A DNA stretch of 64,000 nt from Streptomyces termitum (GTDB lineage Bacteria; Actinomycetota; Actinomycetes; Streptomycetales; Streptomycetaceae): assembly GCF_014650175.1 (NCBI RefSeq), contig NZ_BMUL01000001.1, positions 414,013 through 478,012 on the forward strand, given 5' to 3'. Every line of letters starts with the position of its first letter. The first letter of the stretch is position 1. This document shows, piece by piece, positions 18,412 to 27,290 of the stretch. Position numbers and translations under genes: made by a program. The notes under the pieces were generated by a model. It searched no databases. It saw only the letters and a list, made by a program, of their open reading frames with translations, and was not told the DNA's origin.

Positions 18412-19068
18412 TCAGTTCCCGGCCACGTCCCGGACCGCGACCGCCACCGGGGTGGGGCCCTCGATCAGTTCCAGGGTCAGGCCGGCCGTGCCCGGGGTCT
18501 CCAGCAGCTCCGCCAGGACCGCCGCCACGTCGTCGCGGGAGACCCGGCCCCGGCCGGTGGCGGACGCCAGCCGGACCCGGCCCGTCCCCGCGTCGTCCGT
18601 GAGCGCCCCGGGCCGCAGGACCGTCCACTCCAGGCCGGTACGGGCCCGCACCGCGTCGTCCGCGGCGCCCTTCGCCCGCAGGTACACGTCGAAGACCTCG
18701 TCGCCCGGATGCCCGGCGTCCGCGCCCATCGACGAGACGACCACGAAGCGCCGTACGCCCGCCCGCTCCGCCGCGTCCGCGAAGAGGACCGCCGCGTCCC
18801 GGTCCACCGTGTCCTTGCGGGCCGCCCCGCTGTCCGGGCCCGCGCCCGCCGCGAAGACCGCCGCGTCCGCGCCCCGCAGGACCTCCGCCACCTCCGCCGC
18901 GGAGGCCGACTCCAGGTCCAGGACGGCCGCCTCCGCGCCGGCCGCCCGCAGATCCTCCACCTGCTCCGGCCGGCGCACCACGCCGACCGCCTCGTGCCCG
19001 CCCGCCGAGAGCAGCCGCTCCAGGCGCAGGGCGATCCGACCGTGTCCTCCAGCGATGACGATGCGCAT
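18412..19068 (-). CDS. NAD(P)-binding atypical short-chain dehydrogenase
   Basis: A 218-residue Rossmann protein of the NmrA/YwnB-like group. The nucleotide loop MRIVIAGGHGRIALRL opens the protein, then VVRRPEQVEDL follows strand 2. VVVSSMGADAG holds the conserved Ser segment, and YLRAKGAADDAVRA carries the helix usually following it, with the Y-xxx-K pattern (YLRAK). WTVLRPGALTDD is the usual C-terminal cofactor-side motif. The substrate is unknown. ATG at 19068; leftward, 16 bases after the amidohydrolase gene, so the two are probably co-transcribed. Confidence 0.85.
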   Translation of the reverse strand: MRIVIAGGHGRIALRLERLLSAGGHEAVGVVRRPEQVEDLRAAGAEAAVLDLESASAAEVAEVLRGADAAVFAAGAGPDSGAARKDTVDRDAAVLFADAAERAGVRRFVVVSSMGADAGHPGDEVFDVYLRAKGAADDAVRARTGLEWTVLRPGALTDDAGTGRVRLASATGRGRVSRDDVAAVLAELLETPGTAGLTLELIEGPTPVAVAVRDVAGN

Positions 19069-19084
19069 GCTCCGACCGTACGGC

Positions 19085-20344
19085 TCAGCGGGCCGCCGGG
19101 CCTCCCGGACCGGGCCGCGCCTGCCGGGGCAGGTCAGGACCCGCCTCCGTGTCGCAGTACTCCCGCACCGCGCTGGTCCGCGCCACCACCCGCCCCCGGT
19201 GCACCACGATCCGGCTGTACGCCAGCGACAGCACCCCCGCCAGCCGCTCGCCCCGCACCGCCACCAGCTCCGCCGGGAAACCCGCCTCCACCCGCACCTC
19301 CGGCAGCCCCATCGCCTCCCGCGCCCGCGCGCTCACCGCCGCGTACGCCTCCGCAGGCGCCAGCCCCTCCAGCGAGGCCAGCAGGAACGCCGCCTCCAGC
19401 GGATCGCCCCGCCCCACCGGGTTCGCCGCGTCCCGCAGCGCCCCGCCGCCCGCCGCCAGCCGCACCCCCGCCGACCGCAGCAGCCGCACCGGCGCCACCC
19501 CCCGCCGCTCCGCCCCCGCGCAGCCGCCCTGCGGCAGGCACACCACCGTCACGCCCGCCGCCGCCAGCCGGTCCGCCGCCCGGCCCGCCACCTCCTCCGG
19601 CAGCCGCCCCAGCCCCGCGCACGGCCCGATCACCACCCCGGGCCGCAGCCCGCCCGCCATCGCCGCCAGCCGGGCCAGCCGCGCCGGATGGTCACCGTCC
19701 GTGTGCAGGTCCACCGGCACCCCGTGCTCGGCCGCCACCTCCAGGACCGCCTCCACGTACCCCGCCGGGTCCGGGTCCCGGTCCGGGCAGCCGCCCACCA
19801 CCCCGGCGCCCATCTTCACCGCGTCCCGCAGCATCGCCAGGCCGTCCGCGCCCGCCGCCCCGGTCAGCAGCCGGGGCGGCACCGCCACCGCCGTCAGGTC
19901 CGTCAGCCCGCGCAGCGACCGCCGGGCCCGCAGCACCGCCTCCAGCGGCCCCAGCCCCCGCACCGCCCCGATCCGCACGTGCGCCCGCAGCGCCGTCGCC
20001 CCGTGCCCGAGCTGGAGCAGCGCCGCCTCGGTGGCCCGCCGCCGCACCTCCCCGGGCTCGTACGCCACCGGCCCGGGGACGTCCGCCGAGAGCGCCGTGT
20101 CCGCGTGCGCGTGCGGCTCGGCCGGGGCGGGCAGCAGCAGGAACCCGGACAGGTCCACCCGCGTGCCCGCCGTGCTCAGGCTCCCGGCCGTGCCGACCGC
20201 CTCGATCCGGCCCCGCACCAGCCGCACGTCCACCGTCCGCCCGTCGGTCAGCCGGGCGTTCGCCAGCAGCAGCGCCCCCGCCCCGCCGGCCGCCGAGCCC
20301 CCCTCGTCACCGGGCGGACGGGGCTGCTTGCTGTCGGCCGACAT
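19085..20344 (-). CDS. Amidohydrolase-fold protein with degenerate active site
   Basis: A 419-residue protein of the cytosine deaminase/amidohydrolase type. The first metal motif is kept as PHAHADTAL (His78, His80), and His214 is in VDLHTDGDHP. The acid that should follow as HxDE is glycine (217), the later metal His is proline in VVIGPCAGLG (241), and the metal-binding Asp of the GD-x-RDP motif is glycine in AAGGGALRDAANP (301). Family signatures NPVGRGDPLEAA remain. So it probably lost deaminase or hydrolase chemistry. ATG at 20344 chosen over a longer frame that runs into the tRNA promoter. Confidence 0.8.
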   Translation of the reverse strand: MSADSKQPRPPGDEGGSAAGGAGALLLANARLTDGRTVDVRLVRGRIEAVGTAGSLSTAGTRVDLSGFLLLPAPAEPHAHADTALSADVPGPVAYEPGEVRRRATEAALLQLGHGATALRAHVRIGAVRGLGPLEAVLRARRSLRGLTDLTAVAVPPRLLTGAAGADGLAMLRDAVKMGAGVVGGCPDRDPDPAGYVEAVLEVAAEHGVPVDLHTDGDHPARLARLAAMAGGLRPGVVIGPCAGLGRLPEEVAGRAADRLAAAGVTVVCLPQGGCAGAERRGVAPVRLLRSAGVRLAAGGGALRDAANPVGRGDPLEAAFLLASLEGLAPAEAYAAVSARAREAMGLPEVRVEAGFPAELVAVRGERLAGVLSLAYSRIVVHRGRVVARTSAVREYCDTEAGPDLPRQARPGPGGPAAR

Positions 20345-20509
20345 CGGGCTCCTCACCACGTCACCAAGATCGGGATCACAGGGTGTGGGGCAGCCTAGGG
20401 GCGGCCGGCCCGCCCTCCCCGAGGAGCGGCAATAGTCGTACCGATGAGTCCACGAGTGGCGTACGGGGCGTGGCCAGCGACCTTGTCCCGAGGGGGCGCC
20501 GAAACGGAT

Positions 20510-20539
20510 TTGGGTGATGGGCCGCAGACCGTGTAATGT
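20510..20539 (+). promoter_or_regulatory. Promoter of tRNA-Thr/tRNA-Met
   Basis: TTGGGT (20510-20515) and TAATGT (20534-20539) are 18 bases apart. Transcription would begin about five bases before tRNA-Thr. Confidence 0.6.
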
Positions 20540-20550
20540 CTTCCTCGCTC

Positions 20551-20623
20551 GCCCCAATAGCTCAGTCGGCAGAGCGTCTCCATGGTAAGGAGAAGGTCTA
20601 CGGTTCGATTCCGTATTGGGGCT
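20551..20623 (+). tRNA. tRNA-Thr (GGT)
   Basis: 73 bases. Acceptor arms GCCCCAA and TTGGGGC pair; the anticodon loop ATGGTAA gives GGT; the T-loop is GGTTCGATTCC. CCA is not encoded. Confidence 0.95.
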
Positions 20624-20667
20624 CTGGTGAAGAGGAACCCGCCTCCGGGCGGGGACCCGATCATCAA

Positions 20668-20740
20668 AGCGGTGTAGCTCAGTCGGTAGAGCAAGCGGCT
20701 CATAATCGCTGTGTCACCGGTTCAAGTCCGGTCACCGCTA
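20668..20740 (+). tRNA. tRNA-Met (CAT)
   Basis: 73 bases with acceptor arms AGCGGTG and CACCGCT, anticodon loop CTCATAA and T-loop GGTTCAAGTCC. The first acceptor pair A-T argues against initiator tRNA, so it is elongator Met; a lysidine-type Ile tRNA also has CAT but is less likely. Confidence 0.9.
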
Positions 20741-20745
20741 CACAA

Positions 20746-20789
20746 AGTAGCCGATTGTGGGGTCGGTCCTACGATCGGCTACTCTTTTT
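20746..20789 (+). terminator. Terminator after tRNA-Met
   Basis: AGTAGCCGAT (20746-20755) pairs with ATCGGCTACT (20774-20783), followed by CTTTTTG. It lies between the tRNAs and rpmG, so rpmG depends on read-through or a promoter inside this stretch. Confidence 0.85.
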
Positions 20790-20827
20790 GCGTTCATCCG
20801 TCCATCCGTCCGTCAAGGAGCACTCAC

Positions 20828-20992
20828 GTGGCTGCCACCGACGTCCGCCCGAAGATCACGCTGGCCTGCGTGGAGTGCAAGGAGCGGAACTACATCACCA
20901 AGAAGAACCGGCGTAACAACCCGGACCGTCTTGAGATGAAGAAGCACTGCCCCCGCTGCAACTCGCACACCGCGCACCGCGAGACGCGATAA
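20828..20992 (+). CDS. rpmG: 50S ribosomal protein L33, zinc-ribbon form
   Basis: A 54-residue ribosomal protein. It keeps both zinc pairs, CVEC and CPRC, so it is the C+ paralogue; streptomycetes often also have a cysteine-free copy used under zinc limitation. The GTG at 20828 follows AAGGAG. It lies between tRNA-Met and hadA. Confidence 0.95.
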
Positions 20993-21003
20993 TCAGGCTC
21001 GTT

Positions 21004-21044
21004 CACGAGGCCGTCCCCTCTCGAGGGGGCGGCCTCGTGGCGTT
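21004..21044 (+). terminator. Terminator after rpmG
   Basis: CACGAGGCCG (21004-21013) pairs with CGGCCTCGTG (21030-21039) with an inner CCCCTCTCGAGGGG hairpin, followed by GCGTTTTC. Confidence 0.85.
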
Positions 21045-21094
21045 TTCCGCCCCAACGCACCAGATCACCAGATCCAGCAGGAGGTATCGAGTCC

Positions 21095-21547
21095 ATGGCG
21101 CTCGACCAGTCCTTCGTGGGCCGCACCTATCCGCCCACCCCTTCCTACGAGGTCGGCCGGGAGAAGATCCGCGAATTCGCCGAGGCGATCGGTGACGCCA
21201 ATCCCGCGTACACCGACCCGGAGGCCGCCAAGGAACTCGGCCACCCCGACGTGATCGCCCCGCCGACCTTCGTCTTCGCCATCACCTTCAAGGCCGCCGG
21301 CCTGGTCATCGAGGACCCCCAGCTCGGCCTCGACTACAGCCGCGTCGTCCACGGCGACCAGAAGTTCGCCTACACCCGGCCCGTCCGCGCCGGCGACCGC
21401 CTCTCGGTCACCTCCACCATCGAGGCGGTCAAGTCCCTCGCGGGCAACGACATCCTGGACATCCGCGGCGAGGTCCACGACGCCACCGGCGAGCACGTCG
21501 TCACCGCCTGGACCAAGCTGGTCTCCCGCGCCCCCGAGGAGAGCTGA
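21095..21547 (+). CDS. hadA: (3R)-hydroxyacyl-ACP dehydratase subunit HadA-type (MaoC N-terminal domain)
   Basis: A 150-residue hot-dog-fold subunit. It starts MALDQSFVGRTYPPTPSYEV and has FAEAIGDANPAYTDPEAAKE and IAPPTFVFAIT, as in the HadA/UPF0336 group. It lacks the full D-x4-H catalytic pair and is expected to form a heterodimer with the catalytic HadB encoded two bases downstream. In mycobacteria HadAB dehydrates intermediates of fatty-acid elongation; the streptomycete substrate is not certain. Confidence 0.88.
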   Translation: MALDQSFVGRTYPPTPSYEVGREKIREFAEAIGDANPAYTDPEAAKELGHPDVIAPPTFVFAITFKAAGLVIEDPQLGLDYSRVVHGDQKFAYTRPVRAGDRLSVTSTIEAVKSLAGNDILDIRGEVHDATGEHVVTAWTKLVSRAPEES

Positions 21548-21548
21548 C

Positions 21549-21977
21549 ATGACCGCGAAGATCGCCTACGACGAGGTCGAGGTCGGCACCGAGCTGCCCG
21601 CGCGGACCTTCCCGGTGACCCGCGCCACCCTCGTCCAGTACGCCGGTGCCTCCGGCGACTTCAACCCCATCCACTGGAACGAGAAGTTCGCGGTGGAGGT
21701 CGGCCTCCCCGACGTCATCGCCCACGGCATGTTCACCATGGCCGAGGCGATCCGCGTCGTCACCGACTGGGCCGGCGACCCCGCCGCCGTCGTCGAGTAC
21801 GGCGTCCGCTTCACCAAGCCGGTCGTCGTCCCGAACGACGGCGTCGGCGCCGTGATCGAGGTCTCCGCGAAGGTCGCCGTCAAGCTGGACGACAACCGCG
21901 TGCGCGTCGACCTGACGGCCACCTCGGCGGGCCAGAAGGTGCTGGGGATGAGCCGGGCGGTCGTCCGGCTGGCGTGA
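21549..21977 (+). CDS. hadB: MaoC-type hydratase HadB
   Basis: A 142-residue catalytic hot-dog subunit. The hydratase signature is complete: YAGASGDFNPIHWNEKFA with Asp and His, then GLPDVIAHGMFTMAE. Later segments VEYGVRFTKPVVVPND also fit. ATG at 21549, two bases after the hadA stop. Upstream of murB, a gene order shared with mycobacteria and other actinomycetes. Confidence 0.9.
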   Translation: MTAKIAYDEVEVGTELPARTFPVTRATLVQYAGASGDFNPIHWNEKFAVEVGLPDVIAHGMFTMAEAIRVVTDWAGDPAAVVEYGVRFTKPVVVPNDGVGAVIEVSAKVAVKLDDNRVRVDLTATSAGQKVLGMSRAVVRLA

Positions 21978-21984
21978 CGGACGA

Positions 21985-22028
21985 ACGTATCTCCCACGGG
22001 TGGCACGTATGACCCATGGGAGATACGT
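21985..22028 (+). repeat. 17-base inverted repeat between hadB and murB
   Basis: ACGTATCTCCCACGGGT (21985-22001) and ACCCATGGGAGATACGT (22012-22028) are inverted copies with one mismatch, separated by 10 bases. The right arm abuts a -10-like box, so it may be an operator or a hadB terminator without a T-run. Confidence 0.85.
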
Positions 22029-22033
22029 AGTCT
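22028..22033 (+). promoter_or_regulatory. Candidate -10 box for leaderless murB transcript
   Basis: TAGTCT lies 7 bases before the murB GTG, and no ribosome binding site is seen between them. Transcription from here would start at or next to the start codon. A good -35 is not visible. Confidence 0.4.
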
Positions 22034-22040
22034 GGAACGC

Positions 22041-23096
22041 GTGCAGCTCCTCAAAGACGCCCCCCTCGCCCCCCTCACCACCTTCCGTCTCGGTGGCCCC
22101 GCCGCCCGGCTCGTGACGGCGACCACCGACGACGAGGTCGTCGCCGCGATCCGTGAGGCGGACCTCTCCGGCACGCCGCTGCTCGTCGTCGGTGGCGGCA
22201 GCAACCTCGTCATCAGCGACGAGGGCTTCGAGGGCACCGTCCTGCACATCGCCACCAAGGGCTTCGCCCTCGACGGGACCACCCTGGAGGTGGCCGCCGG
22301 AGAGGTGTGGTCCGAGGTCGTCGACCGGACCGTCGAGGCCGGGCTCGCCGGGATCGAGTGCCTGGCCGGCATCCCCGGCTCGGCCGGCGCCACGCCCGTC
22401 CAGAACGTCGGCGCCTACGGCCAGGACGTGGCCGAGACCATCACCGAGGTCGTCGTCTACGACACCCGCGACCACCAGAAGCTCACGCTCACGAACGAGG
22501 AGTGCCGCTTCTCGTACCGCCACAGCGTCTTCAAGGAGCGGCCGGGGGAGTACGTCGTCCTCCGGGTCCGCTTCGCGCTGGAGGACGCCGGCGGGATGTC
22601 GGCCCCCATCGGGTACGAGCAGACCGCCCGCGCCCTCGGCGCCGGAATGGGCGACCGGGTGCCGCTGGTCCACGCCCGGGACACGGTCCTGAAGCTCCGC
22701 GCGGAGAAGGGCATGGTGCTCGACCCCGAGGACCACGACACCTGGTCCGCCGGCTCCTTCTTCACCAACCCGATCCTCACCAACGACGAGTTCGCGGCGT
22801 TTTGCGAGCGGGTCGCCGAGCGGCTCGGCGCCGACGCCCAGGCCCCCGCCTTCCCCGTCGGCACCTCCCACACCAAGACCTCCGCCGCCTGGCTCATCGA
22901 CAAGGCCGGCTTCACCAAGGGGTACGGCACCGGGCCCGCCCGGATCTCCACCAAGCACACCCTCGCCCTCACCAACCGGGGCGAGGCGACCACCGAGGAC
23001 CTCCTCGCGCTCGCCCGCGAGGTCGTCGCCGGCGTCCACGCCGCCTTCGGCGTCACCCTCGTCAACGAACCGGTGACCGTCGGCGTGAAGCTCTAG
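22041..23096 (+). CDS. murB: UDP-N-acetylenolpyruvoylglucosamine reductase
   Basis: A 351-residue FAD enzyme that reduces enolpyruvyl-UDP-GlcNAc to UDP-MurNAc in peptidoglycan synthesis. FAD-binding segments LLVVGGGSNLVISDEGF and IPGSAGATPVQNVGAYGQD are present. The catalytic serine region is in WSAGSFFTNPIL, and the C-terminal domain ends in VNEPVTVGVKL. The GTG is chosen because no alternative start gives a better N-terminus. It converges with adenosine deaminase, leaving only 7 bases between stops. Confidence 0.94.
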   Translation: MQLLKDAPLAPLTTFRLGGPAARLVTATTDDEVVAAIREADLSGTPLLVVGGGSNLVISDEGFEGTVLHIATKGFALDGTTLEVAAGEVWSEVVDRTVEAGLAGIECLAGIPGSAGATPVQNVGAYGQDVAETITEVVVYDTRDHQKLTLTNEECRFSYRHSVFKERPGEYVVLRVRFALEDAGGMSAPIGYEQTARALGAGMGDRVPLVHARDTVLKLRAEKGMVLDPEDHDTWSAGSFFTNPILTNDEFAAFCERVAERLGADAQAPAFPVGTSHTKTSAAWLIDKAGFTKGYGTGPARISTKHTLALTNRGEATTEDLLALAREVVAGVHAAFGVTLVNEPVTVGVKL

Positions 23097-23103
23097 GCGA
23101 CCC

Positions 23104-24126
23104 CTACGCGGCCAGCCAGTCGTCCACCCCGGCCAGCAGCCGCTTTCGTACGTCCTCCGGGGCCGCCGAGCCCCGGACGGACTGCCGGGCCAGCTCCGCC
23201 AGCTCCGCGTCGGTGAAGCCGTGGTGGCGGCGGGCGATCTCGTACTGGGCGGCCAGCCGGGAACCGAAGAGGAGCGGGTCGTCGGCGCCCAGCGCCATCG
23301 GGACGCCCGCCTCGAAGAGGGCCCGCAGCGGAACGTCCTCGTGCTTCTCGTACACGCCCAGGGCCACGTTCGACGCCGGGCACACCTCGCAGGTCACCCC
23401 GCGCTCCGCGAGCTTCCGCAGCAGCCGGGGGTCCTCCGCCGAACGCACCCCGTGGCCGACGCGGGCCGCCCGCAGGTCGTCCAGGCAGTCCCGCACCGAC
23501 GAGGGACCGGTCAGCTCGCCGCCGTGCGGGGCCGCCAGCAGACCGCCCTCCCGGGCGATGGCGAAGGCCCGGTCGAAATCGCGCGCCATGCCCCGCCGCT
23601 CGTCGTTCGAGAGCCCGAAGCCGACCACGCCCCGGTCCGCGTACCGCACCGCCAGCCGGGCCAGCGTGCGCGCCTCCAGCGGATGCTTCATCCGGTTGGC
23701 CGCGACCACCACCCGCATCCCGAGCCCGGTCTCCCGGGACGCCGCGTCGACCGCGTCCAGGATGATCTCCAGGGCCGGGATCAGACCGCCCAGATGGGGC
23801 GCGTACGAGGTCGGGTCGACCTGGATCTCCAGCCACCCGGACCCGTCCCGCACGTCCTCCTGCGCCGCCTCCCGCACCAGCCGCTGGATGTCCTCCGGGG
23901 CGCGCAGGCAGGAGCGGGCGATGTCGTACAGGCGCTGGAAGCGGAACCAGCCGCGCTCGTCGGTCGCCCGGAGCCTCGGAGGCGTACCGCTCCTGAGGGC
24001 CTCGGGGAGGCTCACCCCGTACTTGTCGGCCAGTTCGAGGAGGGTGGTGGGCCGCATCGAACCGGTGAAGTGCAGGTGCAGATGGGCCTTGGGCAGGGCG
24101 CTGAGGTCGCGGGAAACGTGCTCCAT
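23104..24126 (-). CDS. add: Adenosine deaminase
   Basis: A 340-residue purine-salvage enzyme that converts adenosine to inosine. Zinc ligands are in KAHLHLHFTGSM and AAPHGGELTG, which also holds the catalytic Glu. VGHGVRS carries the next His, and the aspartate pair is in LGADDPLLF. SDP is replaced by ADDP, a variation seen in some family members. ATG at 24126. It is transcribed away from the aminotransferase terminator and converges on murB. Confidence 0.9.
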   Translation of the reverse strand: MEHVSRDLSALPKAHLHLHFTGSMRPTTLLELADKYGVSLPEALRSGTPPRLRATDERGWFRFQRLYDIARSCLRAPEDIQRLVREAAQEDVRDGSGWLEIQVDPTSYAPHLGGLIPALEIILDAVDAASRETGLGMRVVVAANRMKHPLEARTLARLAVRYADRGVVGFGLSNDERRGMARDFDRAFAIAREGGLLAAPHGGELTGPSSVRDCLDDLRAARVGHGVRSAEDPRLLRKLAERGVTCEVCPASNVALGVYEKHEDVPLRALFEAGVPMALGADDPLLFGSRLAAQYEIARRHHGFTDAELAELARQSVRGSAAPEDVRKRLLAGVDDWLAA

Positions 24127-24195
24127 CGCCCGATCCTGCCCTACCCGAATGGACGACAACAGGCCGTTTCCCCGATCGGGACCTTGCCCGAACGT

Positions 24196-24230
24196 AAAAA
24201 CGGCCCCCGGATCCGAAGATCCGGGGGCCG
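24196..24230 (-). terminator. Terminator after aminotransferase
   Basis: Read leftward, CGGCCCCCGGATC pairs with GATCCGGGGGCCG around a 4-base loop (24201-24230) and is followed by TTTTTACG. It is a textbook intrinsic terminator 14 bases after the stop codon. Confidence 0.92.
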
Positions 24231-24244
24231 CCTCGTGCCGCAGG

Positions 24245-25471
24245 TCAGTCGCGGGCCTCGGCCAGCAGCTTCTGGATCCGGGACACGCCCTCCACCAGGT
24301 CCTCGTCACCGAGCGCGTACGACAGGCGCAGGTAGCCGGGGGTGCCGAACGCCTCGCCCGGGACCACCGCGACCTCCGCCTCGTCCAGGATCAGCGCGGC
24401 CAGCTCGACGGAGCTCTGCGGGCGCTTGCCCCGGATCTCCTTGCCGAGCAGCGCCTTCACCGACGGGTACGCGTAGAACGCGCCCTCCGGGGTGGGGCAG
24501 TACACGCCCTCGATCTCGTTGAGCATCCGCACGATCGTCTGCCGGCGGCGGTCGAAGGCGGTCCGCATCTCGGCGACCGCGTCCAGGTTCCCGGAGACGG
24601 CGGCCAGCGCGGCGACCTGGGCCACGTTGGAGACGTTGGAGGTGGCGTGCGACTGCAGGTTGGTCGCGGCCTTCACGACGTCCTTCGGGCCGACGATCCA
24701 CCCGACGCGCCAGCCGGTCATCGCGTACGTCTTCGCGACGCCGTTCACGACGACGCACTTGTCGCGCAGCTCGGGCACGATCGCCGGCAGCGAGGTGAAC
24801 TTCGCGTCGCCGTAGACCAGGTGCTCGTAGATCTCGTCGGTGAGGACCCACAGGCCGTGCTCGACGGCCCAGCGGCCGATCGCCTCGGCGTCGGCCTCGC
24901 TGTAGACCGCGCCGGTCGGGTTCGACGGGGAGACGAAGAGGACGACCTTGGTCCGCTCGGTGCGGGCCGCCTCCAGCTGCTCCACGGAGACGCGGTAGCC
25001 GGTGGTCTCGTCGGCGACGACCTCCACCGGGACGCCGCCCGCGAGCCGGATCGACTCCGGGTAGGTGGTCCAGTACGGGGCCGGGACGATGACCTCGTCA
25101 CCCGGGTCGAGGATCGCGGCGAACGCCTCGTAGATCGCCTGCTTGCCGCCGTTGGTCACCAGGACCTGGGAGGCGTCGACCTCGTAGCCGGAGTCGCGGA
25201 GCGTCTTGGCGGCGATCGCGGCCTTCAGCTCCGGCAGGCCGCCGGCCGGGGTGTAGCGGTGGTACTTCGGGTTCTTGCAGGCTTCGATGGCCGCCTCGAC
25301 GATGTAGTCCGGGGTCGGGAAGTCGGGCTCGCCCGCGCCGAAGCCGATCACCGGACGCCCGGCGGCCTTGAGGGCCTTGGCCTTGGCGTCGACGGCGAGG
25401 GTGGCGGACTCGGAGATCGCACCGACGCGGGCGGAGACCCGACGCTCGGTGGGAGGGGTGACAGCGCTCAT
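24245..25471 (-). CDS. Pyridoxal-phosphate aminotransferase, aspartate type
   Basis: A 408-residue class I aminotransferase. The PLP lysine lies in [32 protein letters not shown] and [15 protein letters not shown] hold the conserved Asn and Asp/Tyr, and the C-terminal Arg is in [28 protein letters not shown] at the N-terminus matches type Ib AspC. It most likely makes aspartate from oxaloacetate and glutamate, although other substrates are possible. ATG at 25471; a longer upstream in-frame start is not needed. Confidence 0.9.
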   Translation of the reverse strand: MSAVTPPTERRVSARVGAISESATLAVDAKAKALKAAGRPVIGFGAGEPDFPTPDYIVEAAIEACKNPKYHRYTPAGGLPELKAAIAAKTLRDSGYEVDASQVLVTNGGKQAIYEAFAAILDPGDEVIVPAPYWTTYPESIRLAGGVPVEVVADETTGYRVSVEQLEAARTERTKVVLFVSPSNPTGAVYSEADAEAIGRWAVEHGLWVLTDEIYEHLVYGDAKFTSLPAIVPELRDKCVVVNGVAKTYAMTGWRVGWIVGPKDVVKAATNLQSHATSNVSNVAQVAALAAVSGNLDAVAEMRTAFDRRRQTIVRMLNEIEGVYCPTPEGAFYAYPSVKALLGKEIRGKRPQSSVELAALILDEAEVAVVPGEAFGTPGYLRLSYALGDEDLVEGVSRIQKLLAEARD

Positions 25472-25673
25472 GCGGCCATCGTCCCAGACCGTTTCCCGGC
25501 CCGGCACACAGGTTTCAGGGAGCGGACAGGACCGGTCAATCCCGGTCGAGGTCGGCGCCGCCGCAGGTTCGGCGCGGCTCCTGTTCGACGCGGAGCCCCA
25601 AGACCACGTACACTCACTCCTCGTTGGCCCGCACCGACCACATCACCGATGGGGTACGTTGGGGAAGCCACAA

Positions 25674-25746
25674 AGGGTCGTAGCTCAATTGGTAGAGCAC
25701 CGGTCTCCAAAACCGGCGGTTGGGGGTTCAAGTCCCTCCGGCCCTG
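25674..25746 (+). tRNA. tRNA-Trp (CCA)
   Basis: 73 bases. Acceptor arms AGGGTCG and CGGCCCT pair; anticodon loop TCTCCAAAA contains CCA; T-loop GGTTCAAGTCC; discriminator G. It lies just before secE, a conserved arrangement. The 200 bases before it hold no gene. Confidence 0.95.
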
Positions 25747-25854
25747 CTACACACACCGCCAGGTGGTTGTGTGCGCATGTACGTACTTCATTGCACCGCC
25801 GTGCGGCTCCACCCGGGCGCGGCACGGCCACGACCCGGAATCAGGTGAGAGATC

Positions 25855-26142
25855 GTGACGGACGCCGTTGGCTCCATCGACATGCCTGATGCCGAAGACG
25901 CGGCTCCGGAGTCGAAGAAGAAGGGCCGCAAGGGCGGCAAGCGCGGAAAGAAGGGCCCGCTGGGCCGCATCGCGCTCTTCTACCGCCAGATCATCGCGGA
26001 GCTCCGCAAGGTCGTCTGGCCGACGCGCAGTCAGCTGACGTCGTACACCACTGTGGTGATCGTCTTCGTGGTCGTGATGATCGGCCTCGTGACCGTGATT
26101 GACTTTGGCTTCCAGGAAGCAGTCAAGTACGTCTTCGGCTGA
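25855..26142 (+). CDS. secE: Preprotein translocase subunit SecE
   Basis: A 95-residue SecYEG subunit. A Lys/Gly-rich cytoplasmic N-terminus ([15 protein letters not shown]) leads to the conserved amphipathic helix [20 protein letters not shown] and one membrane helix near residues 63-84. GTG start after AGGTGAGAG. It is followed by nusG, as in most bacteria. Confidence 0.94.
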   Translation: MTDAVGSIDMPDAEDAAPESKKKGRKGGKRGKKGPLGRIALFYRQIIAELRKVVWPTRSQLTSYTTVVIVFVVVMIGLVTVIDFGFQEAVKYVFG

Positions 26143-26185
26143 CTTTTTGTTCCACCCATCTGTATCGCAGGAAGAAGCAGCCACC

Positions 26186-27118
26186 GTGTCTGACGCGAAC
26201 CTGAACGACGCCTTCGAGTCCGAGTCCGTCGAGGACGAGCTGGACATCGTGGAGGCCGCCGACGAGGACCAGGCGGAGACTGCGGACGCGGCGGCGGGCA
26301 TCGCCGCCGAGGACGAGGCGCTCCACGTCGAGGACGAGGACTCCGAGGCCGCCGACGAGGACGACTCGGACGAGTCCGACGAGGACTCCGAGGGTGACTC
26401 GGACGACGAGGCGGAGGAGTCCGACGAGGACGAGACCGCCGACGTCGAGGCCGAGGCCGACGTCGAGGAGACCGAGGAGGAGGCTGAGCCGGCCGCCCCG
26501 GTCGACCCGGTCGCCGCGCTCCGCGAGGAGCTGCGCACCCTGCCCGGCGAGTGGTACGTCATCCACACCTACGCGGGCTACGAGAAGCGCGTGAAGGCCA
26601 ACCTGGAGCAGCGCGCCGTCTCGCTCAACGTCGAGGACTTCATCTACCAGGCCGAGGTGCCCGAGGAAGAGATCGTCCAGATCAAGGGCGGCGAGCGGAA
26701 GAACGTCAAGCAGAACAAGCTCCCCGGCTACGTCCTCGTCCGCATGGACCTGACGAACGAGTCCTGGGGCGTCGTCCGCAACACCCCCGGCGTCACCGGC
26801 TTCGTGGGCAACGCCTACGACCCGTACCCGCTGACCCTGGACGAGATCGTCAAGATGCTCGCCCCCGAGGCCGAGGAGAAGGCCGCCCGCGAGGCCGCCG
26901 AGGCCGAGGGCAAGCCGGCTCCGGCCCGCAGGCTGGAGGTCCAGGTCCTCGACTTCGAGGTCGGCGACTCGGTCACCGTCACCGACGGCCCCTTCGCCAC
27001 CCTCCAGGCCACGATCAACGAGATCAACCCGGACTCCAAGAAGGTCAAGGGCCTCGTCGAGATCTTCGGCCGCGAGACCCCGGTCGAGCTCAGCTTCGAC
27101 CAGATCCAGAAGAACTGA
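26186..27118 (+). CDS. nusG: Transcription termination/antitermination factor NusG with acidic N-terminal extension
   Basis: A 310-residue NusG. Residues 1 to about 112 are an acidic Asp/Glu/Ser-rich extension that is absent from the 180-residue E. coli protein but usual in streptomycetes. The NGN domain begins at [20 protein letters not shown]. An Ala/Glu-rich linker precedes the C-terminal KOW domain, [17 protein letters not shown], ending [14 protein letters not shown] at 26186. Followed by a strong terminator, so secE-nusG is its own unit. Confidence 0.95.
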   Translation: MSDANLNDAFESESVEDELDIVEAADEDQAETADAAAGIAAEDEALHVEDEDSEAADEDDSDESDEDSEGDSDDEAEESDEDETADVEAEADVEETEEEAEPAAPVDPVAALREELRTLPGEWYVIHTYAGYEKRVKANLEQRAVSLNVEDFIYQAEVPEEEIVQIKGGERKNVKQNKLPGYVLVRMDLTNESWGVVRNTPGVTGFVGNAYDPYPLTLDEIVKMLAPEAEEKAAREAAEAEGKPAPARRLEVQVLDFEVGDSVTVTDGPFATLQATINEINPDSKKVKGLVEIFGRETPVELSFDQIQKN

Positions 27119-27148
27119 TCCCTCCCAGGGATCTCCCGAGTTTCCGAA

Positions 27149-27193
27149 CAGGTCAGAGGGGCTGCCACAGCCCCTCTGACCTGCTCGGTTTTT
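27149..27193 (+). terminator. Terminator after nusG
   Basis: CAGGTCAGAGGGGCT (27149-27163) pairs perfectly with AGCCCCTCTGACCTG (27169-27183), followed by CTCGGTTTTT. Confidence 0.95.
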
Positions 27194-27219
27194 GGACGCG
27201 CAGCTATACCCGTTATCGT
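27192..27219 (+). promoter_or_regulatory. Candidate rplK promoter
   Basis: TTGGAC (27192-27197) and TATCGT (27214-27219), 16 bases apart, lie directly after the nusG terminator and about 70 bases before rplK. Confidence 0.5.
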
Positions 27220-27290
27220 TGTGCGGTATGCCTCCATCCGGATGACCGGAAGGATCGGCTGAAAACTCTCACTAGGACCCGGAGAGAGCA

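Noticed and set aside
26186..26520. Acidic NusG extension as a frameshift or misassembly
   Set aside because: The frame is continuous, the GTG has a suitable site, and such extensions are usual in streptomycete NusG.
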